A DNA stretch of 64,000 nt from the NCBI GenBank assembly GCA_020205615.1, contig CM035151.1:47111409-47175408 (forward strand), read 5' to 3'. Positions 47,326 to 59,827 of this stretch are shown piece after piece. Origin of the DNA: Panax quinquefolius. Taxonomy: Eukaryota; Streptophyta; Magnoliopsida; Apiales; Araliaceae. Within the stretch, counting starts at the first letter, position 1. Each line of letters opens with the position of its first letter. The notes beneath the pieces were generated by a model, which did not search any database, had not been told where the DNA came from, and saw only the letters and a list, made by a program, of their open reading frames with translations. Position numbers and translations under genes: made by a program.

Positions 47326-50078
47326 TTACGAGCACTTCTAGGTGATCAGCATATAGTACTCTATGTTGATCAACACTCATTCATTAAAAGTATTTACGTT
47401 CAATATTTTTGGCAAATTCGCGTGCCCATCGAATAATCGATGAAAAATACTTTTGTTTGTTCATGGACAAACCTTACCTTCACGTCCGTACCAATTACTT
47501 GGCATAGGATAACGTTAACATTTCTATATAGAATGATATGAATAATAATCAATCTATATCTTACGAATAGTCTAAATTGAGAGTTAAAATCTGGCATCAA
47601 CCCTTTCTTTAAAACAAGTCTTGCAATTTAGTTCAACGAATCACATAAAACTTGGCTAACATGGAAGTTAGACAAGCGTTAAGAAAACTTTCCTTTTAGC
47701 GTCTTCAAATAACTTACTCGACTGATCACAGCCTTTATAGAATCTACATGATATATTCACATAGCACACTGAAATTAGCTATCAAACAACTATTCAAATT
47801 GTTCCTATAAGCTTCTTTCTCTTCTATGTCTTTGTTAACTTAATATCTTTATTAAAGTCAACATGACTTATTACCCTTCGTCCCGGTTTATCACTCAACT
47901 GACGTTTATTAACCGGACTCAAACATCGTTGATAAGGTACTAACTTTTTCCATCGTACATATCTTGTTAACATGTATTACATTCCTAGGTTTCATACCAT
48001 ATACCTTAGTATAGGTAATATAGGATTAGTCTTAGTACCTTCTTTGAGTATATAAACTCAACTCAGGTAGGTCTCGAAATAACTGAAGTTCAAAACCAAA
48101 GTTACTATCAAAAGCCCTAAACTTCTATTTGTGGCGCCGACATCGAAGCATACAGTACAGTTGCTGTATACCACTCTCAGAAAATTTTGCGGACTTTGGC
48201 TGCGACACGAGTCCATGTACAAACTCTCGTATTTGCCATTGCGAGTCTCGAATTTTTTTATTTTTTTCCGGCCATGGCTGTGGCTGCGGCATGGCTTTTT
48301 ACACTACGTCTGGCGTCGCGGTATGCCAGACCTCGAGAATGATTCTCAGATTTGAAAATCGTGTGAAATTCCGGTAGTAATTTTTTTCGTTATAAGCCCG
48401 ATTTGGTCCGTTCAAAAGCCTACACGTCATAAATGATGTACCCTACGCGTTCATATCAGAATTAGACACTTTCAAATCTGTTAACACAAATTTCACTATT
48501 AAGTTCATTTTATAGAAGTTCGAAAACGTTAATGAGTGTTCAATGCTCGTTTTCTTCATTTTAAGTCGGAATCCGACGATTCTCGAACCCACAACTCTTA
48601 ATCACCCTATCTCACGTGTTTGACATTGAAAACTAACATTTTCAAGTCTCACGGCAACTTTCGACTACTATTTCGGAATTTCTACATTTTCGACGTTTAA
48701 CGTCTATTTTCGTAAAATTCGCCATAACTTCGTTACTAATGTTCTCGAAGCCAAATCACATGGAATACTCCATGGATTTCATATTTACATCCTAACCAAA
48801 CAAGATGCATATACTAACGTATTGATGGAGCTCAATTGTTTATCAACAATCGATCTCAACTATCAATATTTTCATAGTTCAAAACTATATTAAACCTTAT
48901 TATTTTTATAATCTCATGACTTATAGAGATTGAATCTATGGTAAGTCATCTTTAAATCCTCACTCAAGACATATACCACCCCTTCATGATTCTCTAAAAT
49001 GAAAGAAAATCTAAAAGAGATGGAGATGAAAGGTAAGGATTATACCTTAAGAACTCTTGGTTTTCTTTCTTGGAAAACTCTAAGATCAAGCTTCCAAAGT
49101 GTATGTTTTGCAAGTATAGCTCTCTTTCTCTCTCAAATAATCTAGGTTGGCAAGTTGAAAACTCCCAAATGAATCAACCTAGCTTCTTATTTATAGAAAA
49201 CTAGAATGGAGGGCATAATTGTCAAAGAACCATCATCTCCTTACTATTCATGTGTGGTCACCAAGTAAAACACTTGGTGAGCAAGACTTATGCTTGGCTT
49301 CCACACCAAGGTGGCCGGCCCACCACCCCATGTGACATCCCATGGGTTGCCCCATGGGTTTTACTTATTCGGTGACTCCACCGCTCAATTCCACGATTCG
49401 GTTTTAATGAATTGGGCTTAACTAAATTAACATTGGGCCTTTGTCATTCAAATGATTGGATTAATTAATAATCCAACTCAAATGAATTAGTCATTAAGTC
49501 TTAACTTAATTCTATAATACGAATCGTATCACATACGTACCATTCACGTATTATCTCCGTATACTACTCGTATAATAATCATATTCTACTTCGTATTTAC
49601 TCAACATATTATACATAGATACTAAATAGTATCACCAAATGTATAACACTCGAATTAACCCTAACGCCATTCCTTCTACGCATATTATTTCCTTCTCAGA
49701 AATCAATATACTCAACCCTTAGGTTTTAAGTCCGTAGGCAAAAATTGCGTTTGCCATAAATGAAATATTATCAGATATTCCATCTTATCACGATATTCTA
49801 ACATTATGCGTTTCTCGAAATTTCAAAATAATTCCTCGAACAGAAACGGATGAATAGTATTTTTACGGAAATTTCTCGGAAAACAATTATTTTCATCTTG
49901 GAAATTTCAAACAATTATTTCTAACACATAGTCAGAATACTAACCACGTTGGCACATTCTAGGTCATAGAACGTCCTTCACATAGCTTACTCACAAAGAA
50001 ATCAATTAAATTCATTTAATTCACATAATCAAATAAAAATTTAATTGTCATAAAAATCCGATTTTCTCGGACGTTACA
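47326..50078 (-). mobile_element. LTR of type G/B, minus strand, 3'-truncated
   Basis: On the minus strand it starts TGTAACGTCCGAGAAAATCGG at 50078. It shares its first part with the E1 LTR (33281 on) and its later part with B (6840-9300), including GAGCACTTCTAGGTGATCAGC near 47330. The TATA box is at minus 49188-49195, and a GC-rich block lies at about 48129-48345. It is cut near 47326. It interrupts the Athila antisense ORF at 50079. ORFs across the GC block (48129-48377) are not genes. Confidence 0.8.
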
Positions 50079-50469
50079 CCGACTCCATATAGTCTCTACC
50101 CTCAAATCCAGGTGTCGCGAATAATGCAATTATGGCTTGGCTTCCAAACGCCACTGACCACCCATTAACTTGGACAACAGCAGGACCTTCGGGACTAGAG
50201 TTTGCATAAAACTCGCGGACCACAAAAATGATGGCTGACTCAGGTGGCTTAGTGAAATGCACCCACTGGCGTCCCGCAATCATAGCCACCAACTCACCAT
50301 CCTTTGTCTTGTCAGGCCTCAAACCCTGCCCAGGAATCAAATTTCGCGCGGCAAAAGAGCTTTTGTATAGTTTCCAGGCCTCTATGTTGACAAATTTGGT
50401 GTTGTCCCATGCCGTTGGTGCTGCGGACGAGGAACCACCGACGCTCAGTTGTTGCCTTTTTGAAGCCAT
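50079..50469 (-). pseudogene. Antisense ORF of Athila 3' region (plant transposon protein-like), truncated
   Basis: On the minus strand a frame from MASKRQQLSVGGSSSAAP reads into FVNIEAWKLYKSSFAARNLI, GQGLRP, RQWVHFTKPPESAIIFVVREFYANS and WSVAFGSQAI. The order (Ser/Ala-rich start, FV..EA...Y, GRGW/RQW, VREFYAN) fits the 'putative plant transposon protein' family found in antisense or extra ORFs of Athila-type elements; this comes from memory of the family and is unchecked. About 130 codons remain before the LTR insertion at 50078 cuts it off. It lies opposite to the direction of the adjoining PPT and LTR. No enzymatic motif is visible. Confidence 0.55.
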
Positions 50470-51573
50470 GTCAGATTTTAGCGATTGGTTTGTCAAAAAT
50501 AGAAGGCTCAATTCCAAACTCCCCCAAACTTAGGCTAGAATAATCCCCAATGAAATTTCAATGTCAACCAGCCCCCAAACAGTTAAATTATCTCTCAGGC
50601 AATTTATCAAACACCTTGTGTGCGCTATTAAAACCAACTTGGACAGCCCTTCGTTTGTGAATGCTCTAACCAGATTTCTAGCTGTGGAAATCACCCAAAC
50701 AAACAAGAATAAAAACACAATAATTCGATCAAAGTACTTTTCTAATTGAACAAAATCTCAAAAATACCTTGAGTGGGAAACCCTAGGATGAGAAATCGAG
50801 TGGGCTCGAACTCTGACAAGCAATCGATGGAGTCTCTCGGTTTGTTATCGTAGTTTGAGATGAGAAACGATTACTGCCAGGACTTTTTTTTTGGAGTGAA
50901 AGGACTGATGGGATGTTTGGGTTCTTTTGTGTTGAAACTGTCGAGAGAGATAGGAAGTAATGGGCACAAATGCTGGCCAAAACATTTTTTAAAAACATAT
51001 TCTCGCTACCTGCGCTGCGGCGCGAGCATTCCTTTATTGCTTGGCACCGTGACGTGAATTAGTAGTATATTGGGCTCACCTGTGGCGCTGCAGCGCGAGA
51101 GCTAGGCTTCTTGATGGCGTTGCAGCGCGAGAGCTAGGCTTCTTGATGGTGCTGCAGCGCGAGTGTACAGTGGACAAGGATCGTTCCTGGCGCTGCAGTG
51201 CAAGGTCCACTGTCTAGTGTGGCGTTGCAGTGCGAGGATAAAAATGTTGGAATTGAGCCCGGTGCTGCGGCGCGAGACCTAATGTCTTTGTTGGCGTTGC
51301 AGCACGATTCTTGAATCTAAGTTTTTCCCTGCATAAACTGCCCATGTATTAGCCATCATCTAAATAAGTACATATATGTATAATAAACCCACATAATAAC
51401 TAGCTTAACTATAATACTATATATAAAATAGCATCACAAAAGGAAAACATGATGTCTGCACTCTATAGCCGCAAAAACATGCCTGCAATGTTTACAAAGT
51501 AAAGAGAAAAGACACAATATAAAATAGACATAAGTAAAGAAAAATAGAGAAAATTGATATTGAGATGGGGGTG
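50470..51573 (+). mobile_element. Athila 3' untranslated region with PPT
   Basis: The interval runs from the antisense ORF to the LTR at 51574. It contains eight GC-rich repeat units (51011-51308), then an AT-rich stretch, and ends with the PPT GAGATGGGGGTG immediately before the LTR start. It has no further coding signal. Confidence 0.6.
51011..51308. repeat. Eight-copy GGCGCTGCAGCGCGAG array
   Basis: Units begin near 51011, 51083, 51116, 51148, 51189, 51221, 51261 and 51293, about 30-70 bp apart. The consensus is GGCGYTGCAGCGCGAG, with the 12-bp palindrome GCGCTGCAGCGC at its core. Two units also share GAGCTAGGCTTCTTGATGG as spacer. The array stands out sharply against its AT-rich surroundings. 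Confidence 0.85.
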
Positions 51574-53127
51574 TGATAAGTAGGTTTTATACCTACTTAT
51601 TAGATATCAATTCACGAGAATTATGCTCATCTCAAGTACATTTTAGTATGTTTTTAGTGCATTTTATGTTTATTTTGCATAACTCGTAATTAGAACTCCT
51701 ATGGTATTGAAATGCAGGAAATGACATAGTTTGGCATTGGCAAGGTGGTATGAGGCTAGCTAAGGCATGGAAAGTGGAACGTGTGTAGACAAGGAGCTAA
51801 GCATGGTTGAAGGACCAACAAACAAGAAGCAGAACAAACAAACAAGCAGCAAAACTTTAGTATGCAGAAAATAGAAGCCGTATGCCGGTATGCATGCCAA
51901 GAATTGAATAAGCTAAATCACTGGCTACCGCGCCATCACTTCTTGAAGTTAAAATCGCATACATGCGCGCCAAATACGCCATTTTATCTTGGATCTCATG
52001 AGTCCTCTGAAAGTTTATTGTTGACTTATTTTTTAAATTTGAAATTTGAAGCGCTTGAGCTTATCTAAACTATTCTGGTTGGTACCAGACGTGGATTATT
52101 ATGGTTTTCATCAGTTTTTACATTAGAGTAATTAGGGTCCTATGTTTTGAACTAATTTTAAGAGAAAGTGTGGAGCTCTCTGTCTCTCTCTCATTTTAGG
52201 TTATTAGAAATAAAGTATATTTTTATCTTCGGGAGATCAGTGGTGATTTGGAATAACATTTTGGACAGAATCTTGCATTTGGGTTTAATCAATTCTCTCT
52301 TCTCTCTCAATTGTCTTATTTTATTTCCATGTGTTACTACAATCCCATAATGGCCTTTGGTTCAGAAATGAACTAAGCTCCATTATGGGATTCTAATGGA
52401 ATCTGATATGTAGTCTATAGTTAATTCCCTGATTGTTTGGTTATATGTTTATTTTTAGATTATCTATCATGATTGAGTGCATTGTATGAATGTCTGATCA
52501 CCATTCACCATGTGTACTTATATGGAATTGAAAAATGACATATGAGTGCAGGTATAATCATGATAACATGCGTTTAGAGGCTGAAATGTTTAGCTTTATA
52601 TTTCGTGAATTCGATAGAAATATATTGTTTCACCGTATGTAGTAATATAAGAGCTTGTGCTTCAATTCATTAGTGTTACAATTTCACATAGGAATATAGT
52701 GATTTTGGCATTATTGTCGATTACATGATTTCTATCACAATGTGGATGTTATGTAAACAGGTCTTAATTCATTGAAAAGTGATTATGTCTACTTTTGTGC
52801 TCTTAGCTATTTTTCCATGATAAATGTATAATTGTGCATGATGGTAATATTTAGACGAAGTATAAAATGAAGTTAGAATCCCATTCTTTCCAAATTTAAT
52901 TTCATTAAATTAGTCTTGTGGTTTTATTCATTAATTGAATTTAAATTAATCATAATTGTGGATTATTCGTTTAAGCATATAAAAAATAGTGATATAATTG
53001 GTGTATGATAGTTTAACTTTAAAACCTTTCTCCATGGATCGATACTGTTCTTACTCTGTACTACTTATTGACCCATGTATGCTTGCATGAGTTAGAGTCC
53101 TTTTGTTAAGATTAAAAGGAGGCAACA
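51574..53127 (+). mobile_element. Athila LTR (1554 bp)
   Basis: It starts TGATAAGTAGG, right after a PPT, and ends GGAGGCAACA at 53127, six bases before a tRNA-Asp-type PBS. The first 30 bp form a hairpin (ATAAGTAGGT...ACCTACTTAT). PPT on the left and PBS on the right means one LTR serves both a 3' internal region and a 5' internal region. Confidence 0.85.
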
Positions 53128-53133
53128 AGTTTT

Positions 53134-53151
53134 TGGCGCCGTTGCCAGGGA
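53134..53151 (+). other. Primer-binding site of Athila
   Basis: TGGCGCCGTTGCCAGGGA is the tRNA-Asp-type PBS typical of Athila/Tat elements. Confidence 0.9.
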
Positions 53152-53269
53152 AAGGCATTTAATTTTATTATTATTATCATCAATTTTATGCTAAATTGTA
53201 TGACTTAGAAAATTCTAATCTTGTCTCTTTTCTATTTTTGTTTTTGTTTCAAGTACTTGTATATAGTAT

Positions 53270-54688
53270 ATGCGCAATCGATCCTCCAATTCCGAGTTAA
53301 CACCTTTACAGGACAACATCAATGGCAGGGGTTGGAAATCAAGAAACACGAGAAATATCTCTGGCGAGTTAGAGACCACAACATCTAATATGGAAGCCAC
53401 AGAACAAAGAGAAGAGCAAAGGGAGGAGCACAGGGCTTTAAGAGATTATTCGATGCCGAATATTAATGGATTGTAGTCAAGTATAGTTAGACCAGCGATA
53501 GCAGCCAACACCTTCGAGATTAGGCCGTGTACTATTCAAATGGTGCGAATTGATGCAGTTTGGGGTGTCTTTGCTCTGACGATCCAAATGAGCACCTATT
53601 GAGTTTCATTGAAATATGTGATACCTTCATATACAACAGGGTAACAGAGGATGCAATCAGACTTAGACTATTTCCATTCTCATTGCGGGATAAAGTAAGA
53701 AGTTGGCTTCACTCTTTACCTTCAGGATCTATCACTACATGGGAGGACCTAGCACAGAAATTCTTAGACAAGTTTTTCCCAATGTCTAATACTGCAAAGA
53801 TGATGACATCAATTTCCAAGTTTGACAAGCAACAGGGTGAATCACTATATGAAGCTTGGGAGAGATACAAGGAGATGCTAAGGAAGTGTCCACACCATGG
53901 CATGCCGGATTGGATGGTGATCAACACATTTTATAATGGATTGGGATGGCAGTCCAGGCCTATTGTAGATGCAGCCGCAGGAGGAGATTTATGGGCGAAG
54001 AGCTATGAAGAGGCCTATAATATCATTGAGATGATGGCGGCTAATGATTTCCAAAATCCTACAGCCAGGATGCCACAGCCTAAAGTTGCAGGTTTGTTAG
54101 AGGTGGATGTTATCACTCAACTGTCAGCACAGATGGCATCCATGGCGAAGAATATTGATTCGTTGACAGAGAATAAGGCGAAGACAGTTGCTTTTGTGTG
54201 TGAGATATGTGCATGGTCACATTCAACGGACCAATGTGCTATTAGTTCGGAGTCTGTGCAATATGTGAGTAACTATCGGAAGGATTAAGGTCAATTTCAG
54301 AACACATACAACTCCAACAACCGCAACCATCAAAATTTCAATTGGTCTAATAACCAAAGCAATCAACAAAGTCAGTTTCAACCACATAACCAATTTCAGT
54401 CACAGTCAGCTCAGCAACAGTTTGCACCAAGACCACCCTACCCACCTGGATTTTCTCAACAACAACATTATACACCACCTGCACCTCCGCAAGAAAAGAA
54501 GTCAGAGATGGAGGAGATGATGATGAAGTACATGGCAAATACAAAAGTGATGATTAAAAGCCAAGTAGTGGCTATCAAAAATCTGGAAACTCAAATGGGT
54601 CAGATGGCTAGCATGCTTAACAATAGACCACATGGTTCATTTCCAAGTACAACAGAGGCCAATCCAAGAAGGGAAGGGAAGGAATAAT
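53270..54688 (+). pseudogene. Athila gag (broken)
   Basis: The start MRNRSSNSELTPLQDN lies 118 bp after the PBS. A TAG stop at about 53474 and a frameshift near 53556 follow. The main frame from 53560 has DPNEHLLSFIEICDTF, RLRLFPFSLRDKVRSWL, SITTWEDLAQKFLDKFFP, GESLYEAWERYKEMLRKCPHHGMPDW (cut here by length) and FYNGL, the Athila gag core. A Cys/His motif, CEICAWSHSTDQC, lies near 54210. TAA at 54286 and 54685 stand in the same frame, the first in a Gln-rich linker. Gag forms the particle; this copy has at least four lesions. Confidence 0.85.
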
Positions 54689-55671
54689 GTCAAGTGATTA
54701 CACTTAGGTCTGGGAAGCAGGTTGCAAAAAATTATTATGGCGCGCCCGCGCCACTTTTGCAAAGGGAGGACGCGCGGCCGCGTGGTCAAGAAATCTTGTC
54801 TGAGGAGAAAGTGAATAATAAAGGTTCTGAACAACAGCAAGAAGAGAAAAATAAAGAAGGTTCTTTTGAGAAGCCTGTGAATCAGATACCAATAGTTTAA
54901 CCTCCTGTTCCTTATCCACAGAGATTACATATACAGAGGGAAGACAAGCAATTTAGTAAGTTCTTGGAGGTATTTAAAAAGCTACAGATTAACATACCCT
55001 TCGCTGAGGCATTGGAACAAATGTCTAGTTATGCAAAGTTCATGAAGGGCATCTTGTCAAGGAAGAAGAGATTAGAAGAATTTGAAACAGTGGCCTTGAC
55101 AGAGGAATGCAATGCAGTGCTTCTACGTAAATTACCTCCAAAGCTGAAAGATCCAGGCAGTTTCACAATTCCATGCACAATTGGAAAGATGAGTTTCAGT
55201 AAATGTTTGTGTGATCTTGGGGCAAGTATTAATTTGATTCCCTTGTCAGTATTCAATCAGTTGGGATTGTCGGCTCCAAGGTCGACAAATATTTCTTTAC
55301 AGCTAGCTAATAGGTCTATCACTTATCCATGGGTGATTGTTGAAGATGTATCGGTTAAAGTGGATAAATTCATCTTTCTGGCTGATTTCATTATACTAGA
55401 CTATGAAGAAGACAGAAGTATATCGATCATTCTTGGAAGACCATTCCTAGCTACAGGAAGGACCTTGATAGATGTTGAGAAAGGGGAACTAACAATGCGA
55501 GTTCATGATCAAGAAGTCACTTTTAACGTATTCAAGGCAATGAAATTTCCGACAGAAGATGAGGAATGCTTCATGGTTGATTTGGTAAAAAGGATTACAA
55601 ATGATGAAGTAGAGCTTGGTGAATCAAGAACCGTTGAGAAGTGTTATTGCTGGAAATTCAGAAATAGATGA
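54689..55671 (+). pseudogene. Athila linker and aspartic protease
   Basis: The same frame as gag continues. ITLRSGKQV, the conserved Athila segment, is followed by a GC-rich insert of about 45 bp encoding APAPLLQREDARPRG. A TAA lies at about 54898. From 54964 the frame holds FKKLQINIPFAEALEQM, YAKFMKGILS and the protease motif CDLGASINLIPLSVF (near 55210), then ILGRPFLATGRTLIDVEKGE. The catalytic motif is D-L-G rather than D-S/T-G, which is usual for Athila. A frameshift follows near 55640. Confidence 0.8.
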
Positions 55672-56532
55672 TGAGGAGATTGAAGAACTTGTGCATTTCC
55701 TTGATACAACTCCACAATTTAGAAAATTCAAGATTCATGTTGAGCCATTAAAGAAAGCTGGAGAGTCATCAGTAAAGTTGAAGCCATCTCTTGAAACACC
55801 TCCAGAACTTGAGTTGAAACCACTTCCAGATCATTTGAGGTATGCATTTTTAAATGAAAATTCAAAATTACCTGTGATTATTTCTTCTGCACTAACATCT
55901 TTTCAGGAAGAAAAATTGCTAAGAGTCCTCAGAGAATTCAAGTCAGCAATTGGGTGGACTATAACAGATATAAAAGGGATCAACCCATCTTTCTGTATGC
56001 ACAAGATCCTCATGGAAGATGATAGCAAGCCATCAGTGGAACATCAAAGAAGACTTAATCCGATCATGAAGGAAGTGGAAAAGAAAGAAGTATTGAAAGG
56101 CTAGATGCAGACATTATATTTCCAATTTCAGATAGTTCATGGGTGAGCCCGGTACAGTGTGTACCGAAGAAAGGTGGTATGACCGTGATTTCCAATGAGA
56201 ACAATGAGTTGATTCTGACAAGAACAGTGACGGGTTGGAGAGTCTGCATGGATTACCACAGGCTTAATAAAGCTACAAGGAAAGATCACTTTCCACTGCT
56301 GTTTATCGATCAAATGTTGGATAGACTAGCGGGGCATGAGTTCTATTATCTTCTAGACAGGTATTCAGGCTACAATCAGATTGTTATAGCTCTAGAGGAC
56401 CAAGAAAAGACAACCTTTACATGTCCATATGGTACTTTCGCTTTCAGGAGGATATCTTTTGGTCTTTGTAATGCCCCAACCACTTTTCAAAGGTGTATGA
56501 TGGCTATCTTTTCAGATATGGTGGAGCAAAAT
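55672..56532 (+). pseudogene. Athila reverse transcriptase, N-terminal half
   Basis: The frame 55616-56104 contains LKPLPDHLRYAFLNE, ALTSFQEEKLLRVLREFKSA and IGWTITDIKGINPSFCMHKI, the usual lead-in to Athila RT. After a frameshift near 56100 the RT fingers and palm read SWVSPVQCVPKKGGMTV, WRVCMDYHRLNKATRKDHFP, YYLLDRYSGYNQI, TFTCPYGTFAFRRISFGLCN and APTTFQRCMMAIF. It stops at 56532, before the YxDD active site, where an E-type LTR is inserted. The rest of the element is not in the window in this orientation. Confidence 0.85.
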
Positions 56533-58620
56533 TGTGACGCCCCCAAAACAGGTATACATCACCTATCTTGAGTCGCCAAATACATGGTACAAAATTCAAA
56601 TACAACTTAATTATACAACAGTCATGTTAAATACGACAAAACATAATCTAAGAGTTTTAATAAGAATATTGTCATCTAGATAATATCCACACTCAATGGA
56701 GTCCTCATTACATTTATTGTCACACTATTTAACAGAATGGGGAGGACTACTAATGCTATCATCTGGATCGTCACTCCGTTCCCCGACTAGTCAAAATTGC
56801 CACGCTCATTTCTCGAAGAGACGGTGAAAGAAAGGGTGAGCTCAACTAGCCCAAGAAGAAATATTATGACTAAGATAATGCAGAATAAATTATCATTAGC
56901 CTTCAACAATGTTAAACTGATAGAATATAATAGACAACAAGTTTAACTGTAGCGGAACAAACAATCCATTAGAAGAGTCAAGTAGAGCATAAAATCTACT
57001 ATCTTCTATGATTTAAAAAGTTTTTCATCAACTTTATTGCTGAGACTCAGCTTAATAAATAAAATCGAATCATCCCTGCATCACGGCCAAGGATATTCAT
57101 GTAATCATCAATGGTCATGATTATACCGAATAATCCCTGGTCATAATCATACCAACAATTGTCCATCAATGAACTACAAGCCAATGAAGACTTTTACCAT
57201 ATCATTCGTTACATTACGGTCATGATTATACCGAATAATCCCTGGTCATAATCATACCAAGTCCATCTATGCACGTAAGCCAAAGATGACTTTAATCACC
57301 ATATAAGCATAAGGATGATGACAATGACATAATAATTCAATAAAAAAAGTTCAAGGATAAATTTTAAAGATTTATAATCTTAATTTATCTAGAAATCAAT
57401 AACGTCCAAATTGTCAACATGATACTTCTTTGTGGAGTAAAATTTAAGAATGCTCAGAAGAATATTTCCATGAAAAGATACTGGATAAAGCTCGAATATC
57501 AAGGATATTCCACTAATTTCATAGAGTATAGAAGCCAAAACTTTAACCAACTGAGTATAATAGAATATATGAAACCACAAATGGATTTTTGCCCATATGC
57601 AGTAATCCACATGCGGAGTTATTCCAATGAATAATAAAAAATGGAATAACAAAAGAATTCACCAAAGCGTGCGTAATCCGCATACATACATGTTATTCAA
57701 CAGTAATAATAAAGAATGAAATAACAGAAGAATTTCATCATGTATGCGGTATTGCGCGCAGACAAGTTATTCCAACATAATAATAAAGAATGGAATAACA
57801 ACCCTTACGAGTATTGAAAGAAAATAACTCTCTTCATGAATACGAAAGAATAATACCCTTACCTTATAAGAAGGATGAATCTTTGGAATAGTGAGGTATG
57901 AGACTTTCTTCTTCTTTCTCTATAATTTCTCTCTATAATAATTGCTCTATAGCTTTAGTGAATTGGTGAGAAATGAAGGAAGAATGAGCTTTATTTATAG
58001 GAAAATATAGTTTCGATAATTGCACGTTTTGGAGCTAAAAATATTACAAAGTATAATACATTTTCTCTTTTCTTCATTTTTAATTTAGTCCTGCAAGTAT
58101 TATCAAACTTGCACCACCTCCCCTAATAGTAAATAATGTGAATCAATAGTTCAATCATGTGAATTAATAGTTATAATCATGTAAAAATATGAATTATAGT
58201 ATAGTACATTCAACTATACCTCCATTTTTAACTTAGTCATGCAAGTATTATCAATCTTGCACCACCTCCCCTAATAGTACAAGAATGTGAATCAATAGTA
58301 CACACATGTGAATAAATAGTTATAATCATGTGAATTAATAGCAATTAATTGCTCATTTATCCGGTTAATTACCCAATTGGTCAACATAACGTCCAGACAT
58401 CAATTATTATCGAAATAAATGTCGATTTTCACTAACACTAATAATTCCAACACAATGGAACAATCCATTTCATCTTTAATCAACACGAACTTATTCATCA
58501 TTAATATTATAATTCACAATATTTAACAATCAGGTCGTTCCCAGGAAAGAGGGGGTTTCCGATAAGGATTTCTCCTTAGTGACGCGCAATTAGGTGACCA
58601 AACCTCTCCTTGACAGAACT
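56533..58620 (-). mobile_element. E-type LTR, 3' part, inserted in Athila RT
   Basis: Its end (TGTGACGCCCCC on plus) lies at 56533. The sequence follows the E2 LTR closely, including the minisatellite (57620-57800), the GATTATACCGAATAATCC repeats (57110-57250) and TTTATTTATAGGAAAA near 57988. It stops at 58620, lacking the first 560 bp or so of the LTR, where an F LTR begins. Confidence 0.8.
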
Positions 58621-59827
58621 TGTGACGAACGAGATTTTGTAATTTATTTTAATATTTATTGAATTAAACAAATATTTTTCGATGAGTTAATTATTAGATT
58701 AAATAATTAATTGATGCAATTGTGGTAGATTAATTTAATTATATGTGTTACATTTATTAAATTAATGTAGAGAATTTTTATTATCAACGTATGTGATTAT
58801 GTGAGCTTATTGTATTAAAAGAAATATTAAATAAGAATATTGGTATTTTAATTAATTTAATTATTAATTAGAGAGTTAATAATTTGACATTATTTATTAA
58901 TGAGAAATTTAATTATGTGACTATGTGAATTTATGAGAAGTTATTATATTTATTTTATATTAAATTAAATAAGATATTTGAATTGGGTGACATGATTTAA
59001 ACTATACTATAAAGCTTTTATTAAATTAAATGACTTTGAATCAATTAAGGGTTGCCAAACAAGGCCCTAGTAGTGGTTGGATGCAGTTACCCATGACTGG
59101 GATAACTGACCACTTCTGTGTCAGTTCTTCTCTTTTAATTCAGACGTCTTCTTTTTATTATTATTATTCTAAGTCAAGAAAGCATAACAGAGAGAATTCA
59201 GAGAGAAAAGTTAAGAATTTTGAGTGTGTGATTGAAGAAGAGTTTGAGAAGAGTTTCAATTCATTGTTTAACATTACACTCTACGCTCTGGGTAATTTCT
59301 CCAAACCCAATTTCTAATTCATGTCATTAGTTTTTATAAAAATGGATTTCATATATTTTGTAAAATCTCTGTAATTGAAAAAGGGTTTGATTATGAGTTT
59401 ATATAGGGGTTAAGATATATCAAATCGTATTTGATTATATATATATATATTATGTGAATTATCATGTCATCAGTTTCATAATATTATGAATTGCTATTTC
59501 AAAAATTTACAGAGTATGGGTTTTGGCCTTATAGCCTTATACGTGATATTTTATGTATTGATCGTATATTATCCCTAAATTTTACACTCGTATATTATTA
59601 TGCATGTTGATACGAAGAGACCAAGCTTTAAACGAATTGATTCGGTGTTATAACGAATCCGTAGTGTTAAATTTTATGTTTTTGTTCAAAATCTTCAAGA
59701 ACATCAAGAACAGTACAATTTGCATAATTTAATTCTGTGATTATGTGTTTTAAATGGTTAAAGTCGTTATATAAATGTTGGGTTATGTGTATGCATTAAT
59801 TACACCATATGGGTATGTCTAATTTCG
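58621..59827 (+). mobile_element. Truncated LTR of type F, copy 2
   Basis: It starts TGTGACGAACGAGATTTTG and matches 46115-47313. A TA microsatellite lies near 59438-59451. Similarity to copy 1 ends at about 59827. The next 110 bp include a GC-rich stretch (about 59890-59935, ACGCCGCGCCGGC). No LTR end and no PBS precede the H leader, so the LTR has lost its 3' part. Confidence 0.7.

Noticed and set aside
48129..48377. Two overlapping ORFs in the GC-rich block of the minus LTR as a small Cys-rich protein gene
   Set aside because: The frames exist only because of the GC-rich cassette. They lie antisense within an LTR and have no similarity to known proteins.
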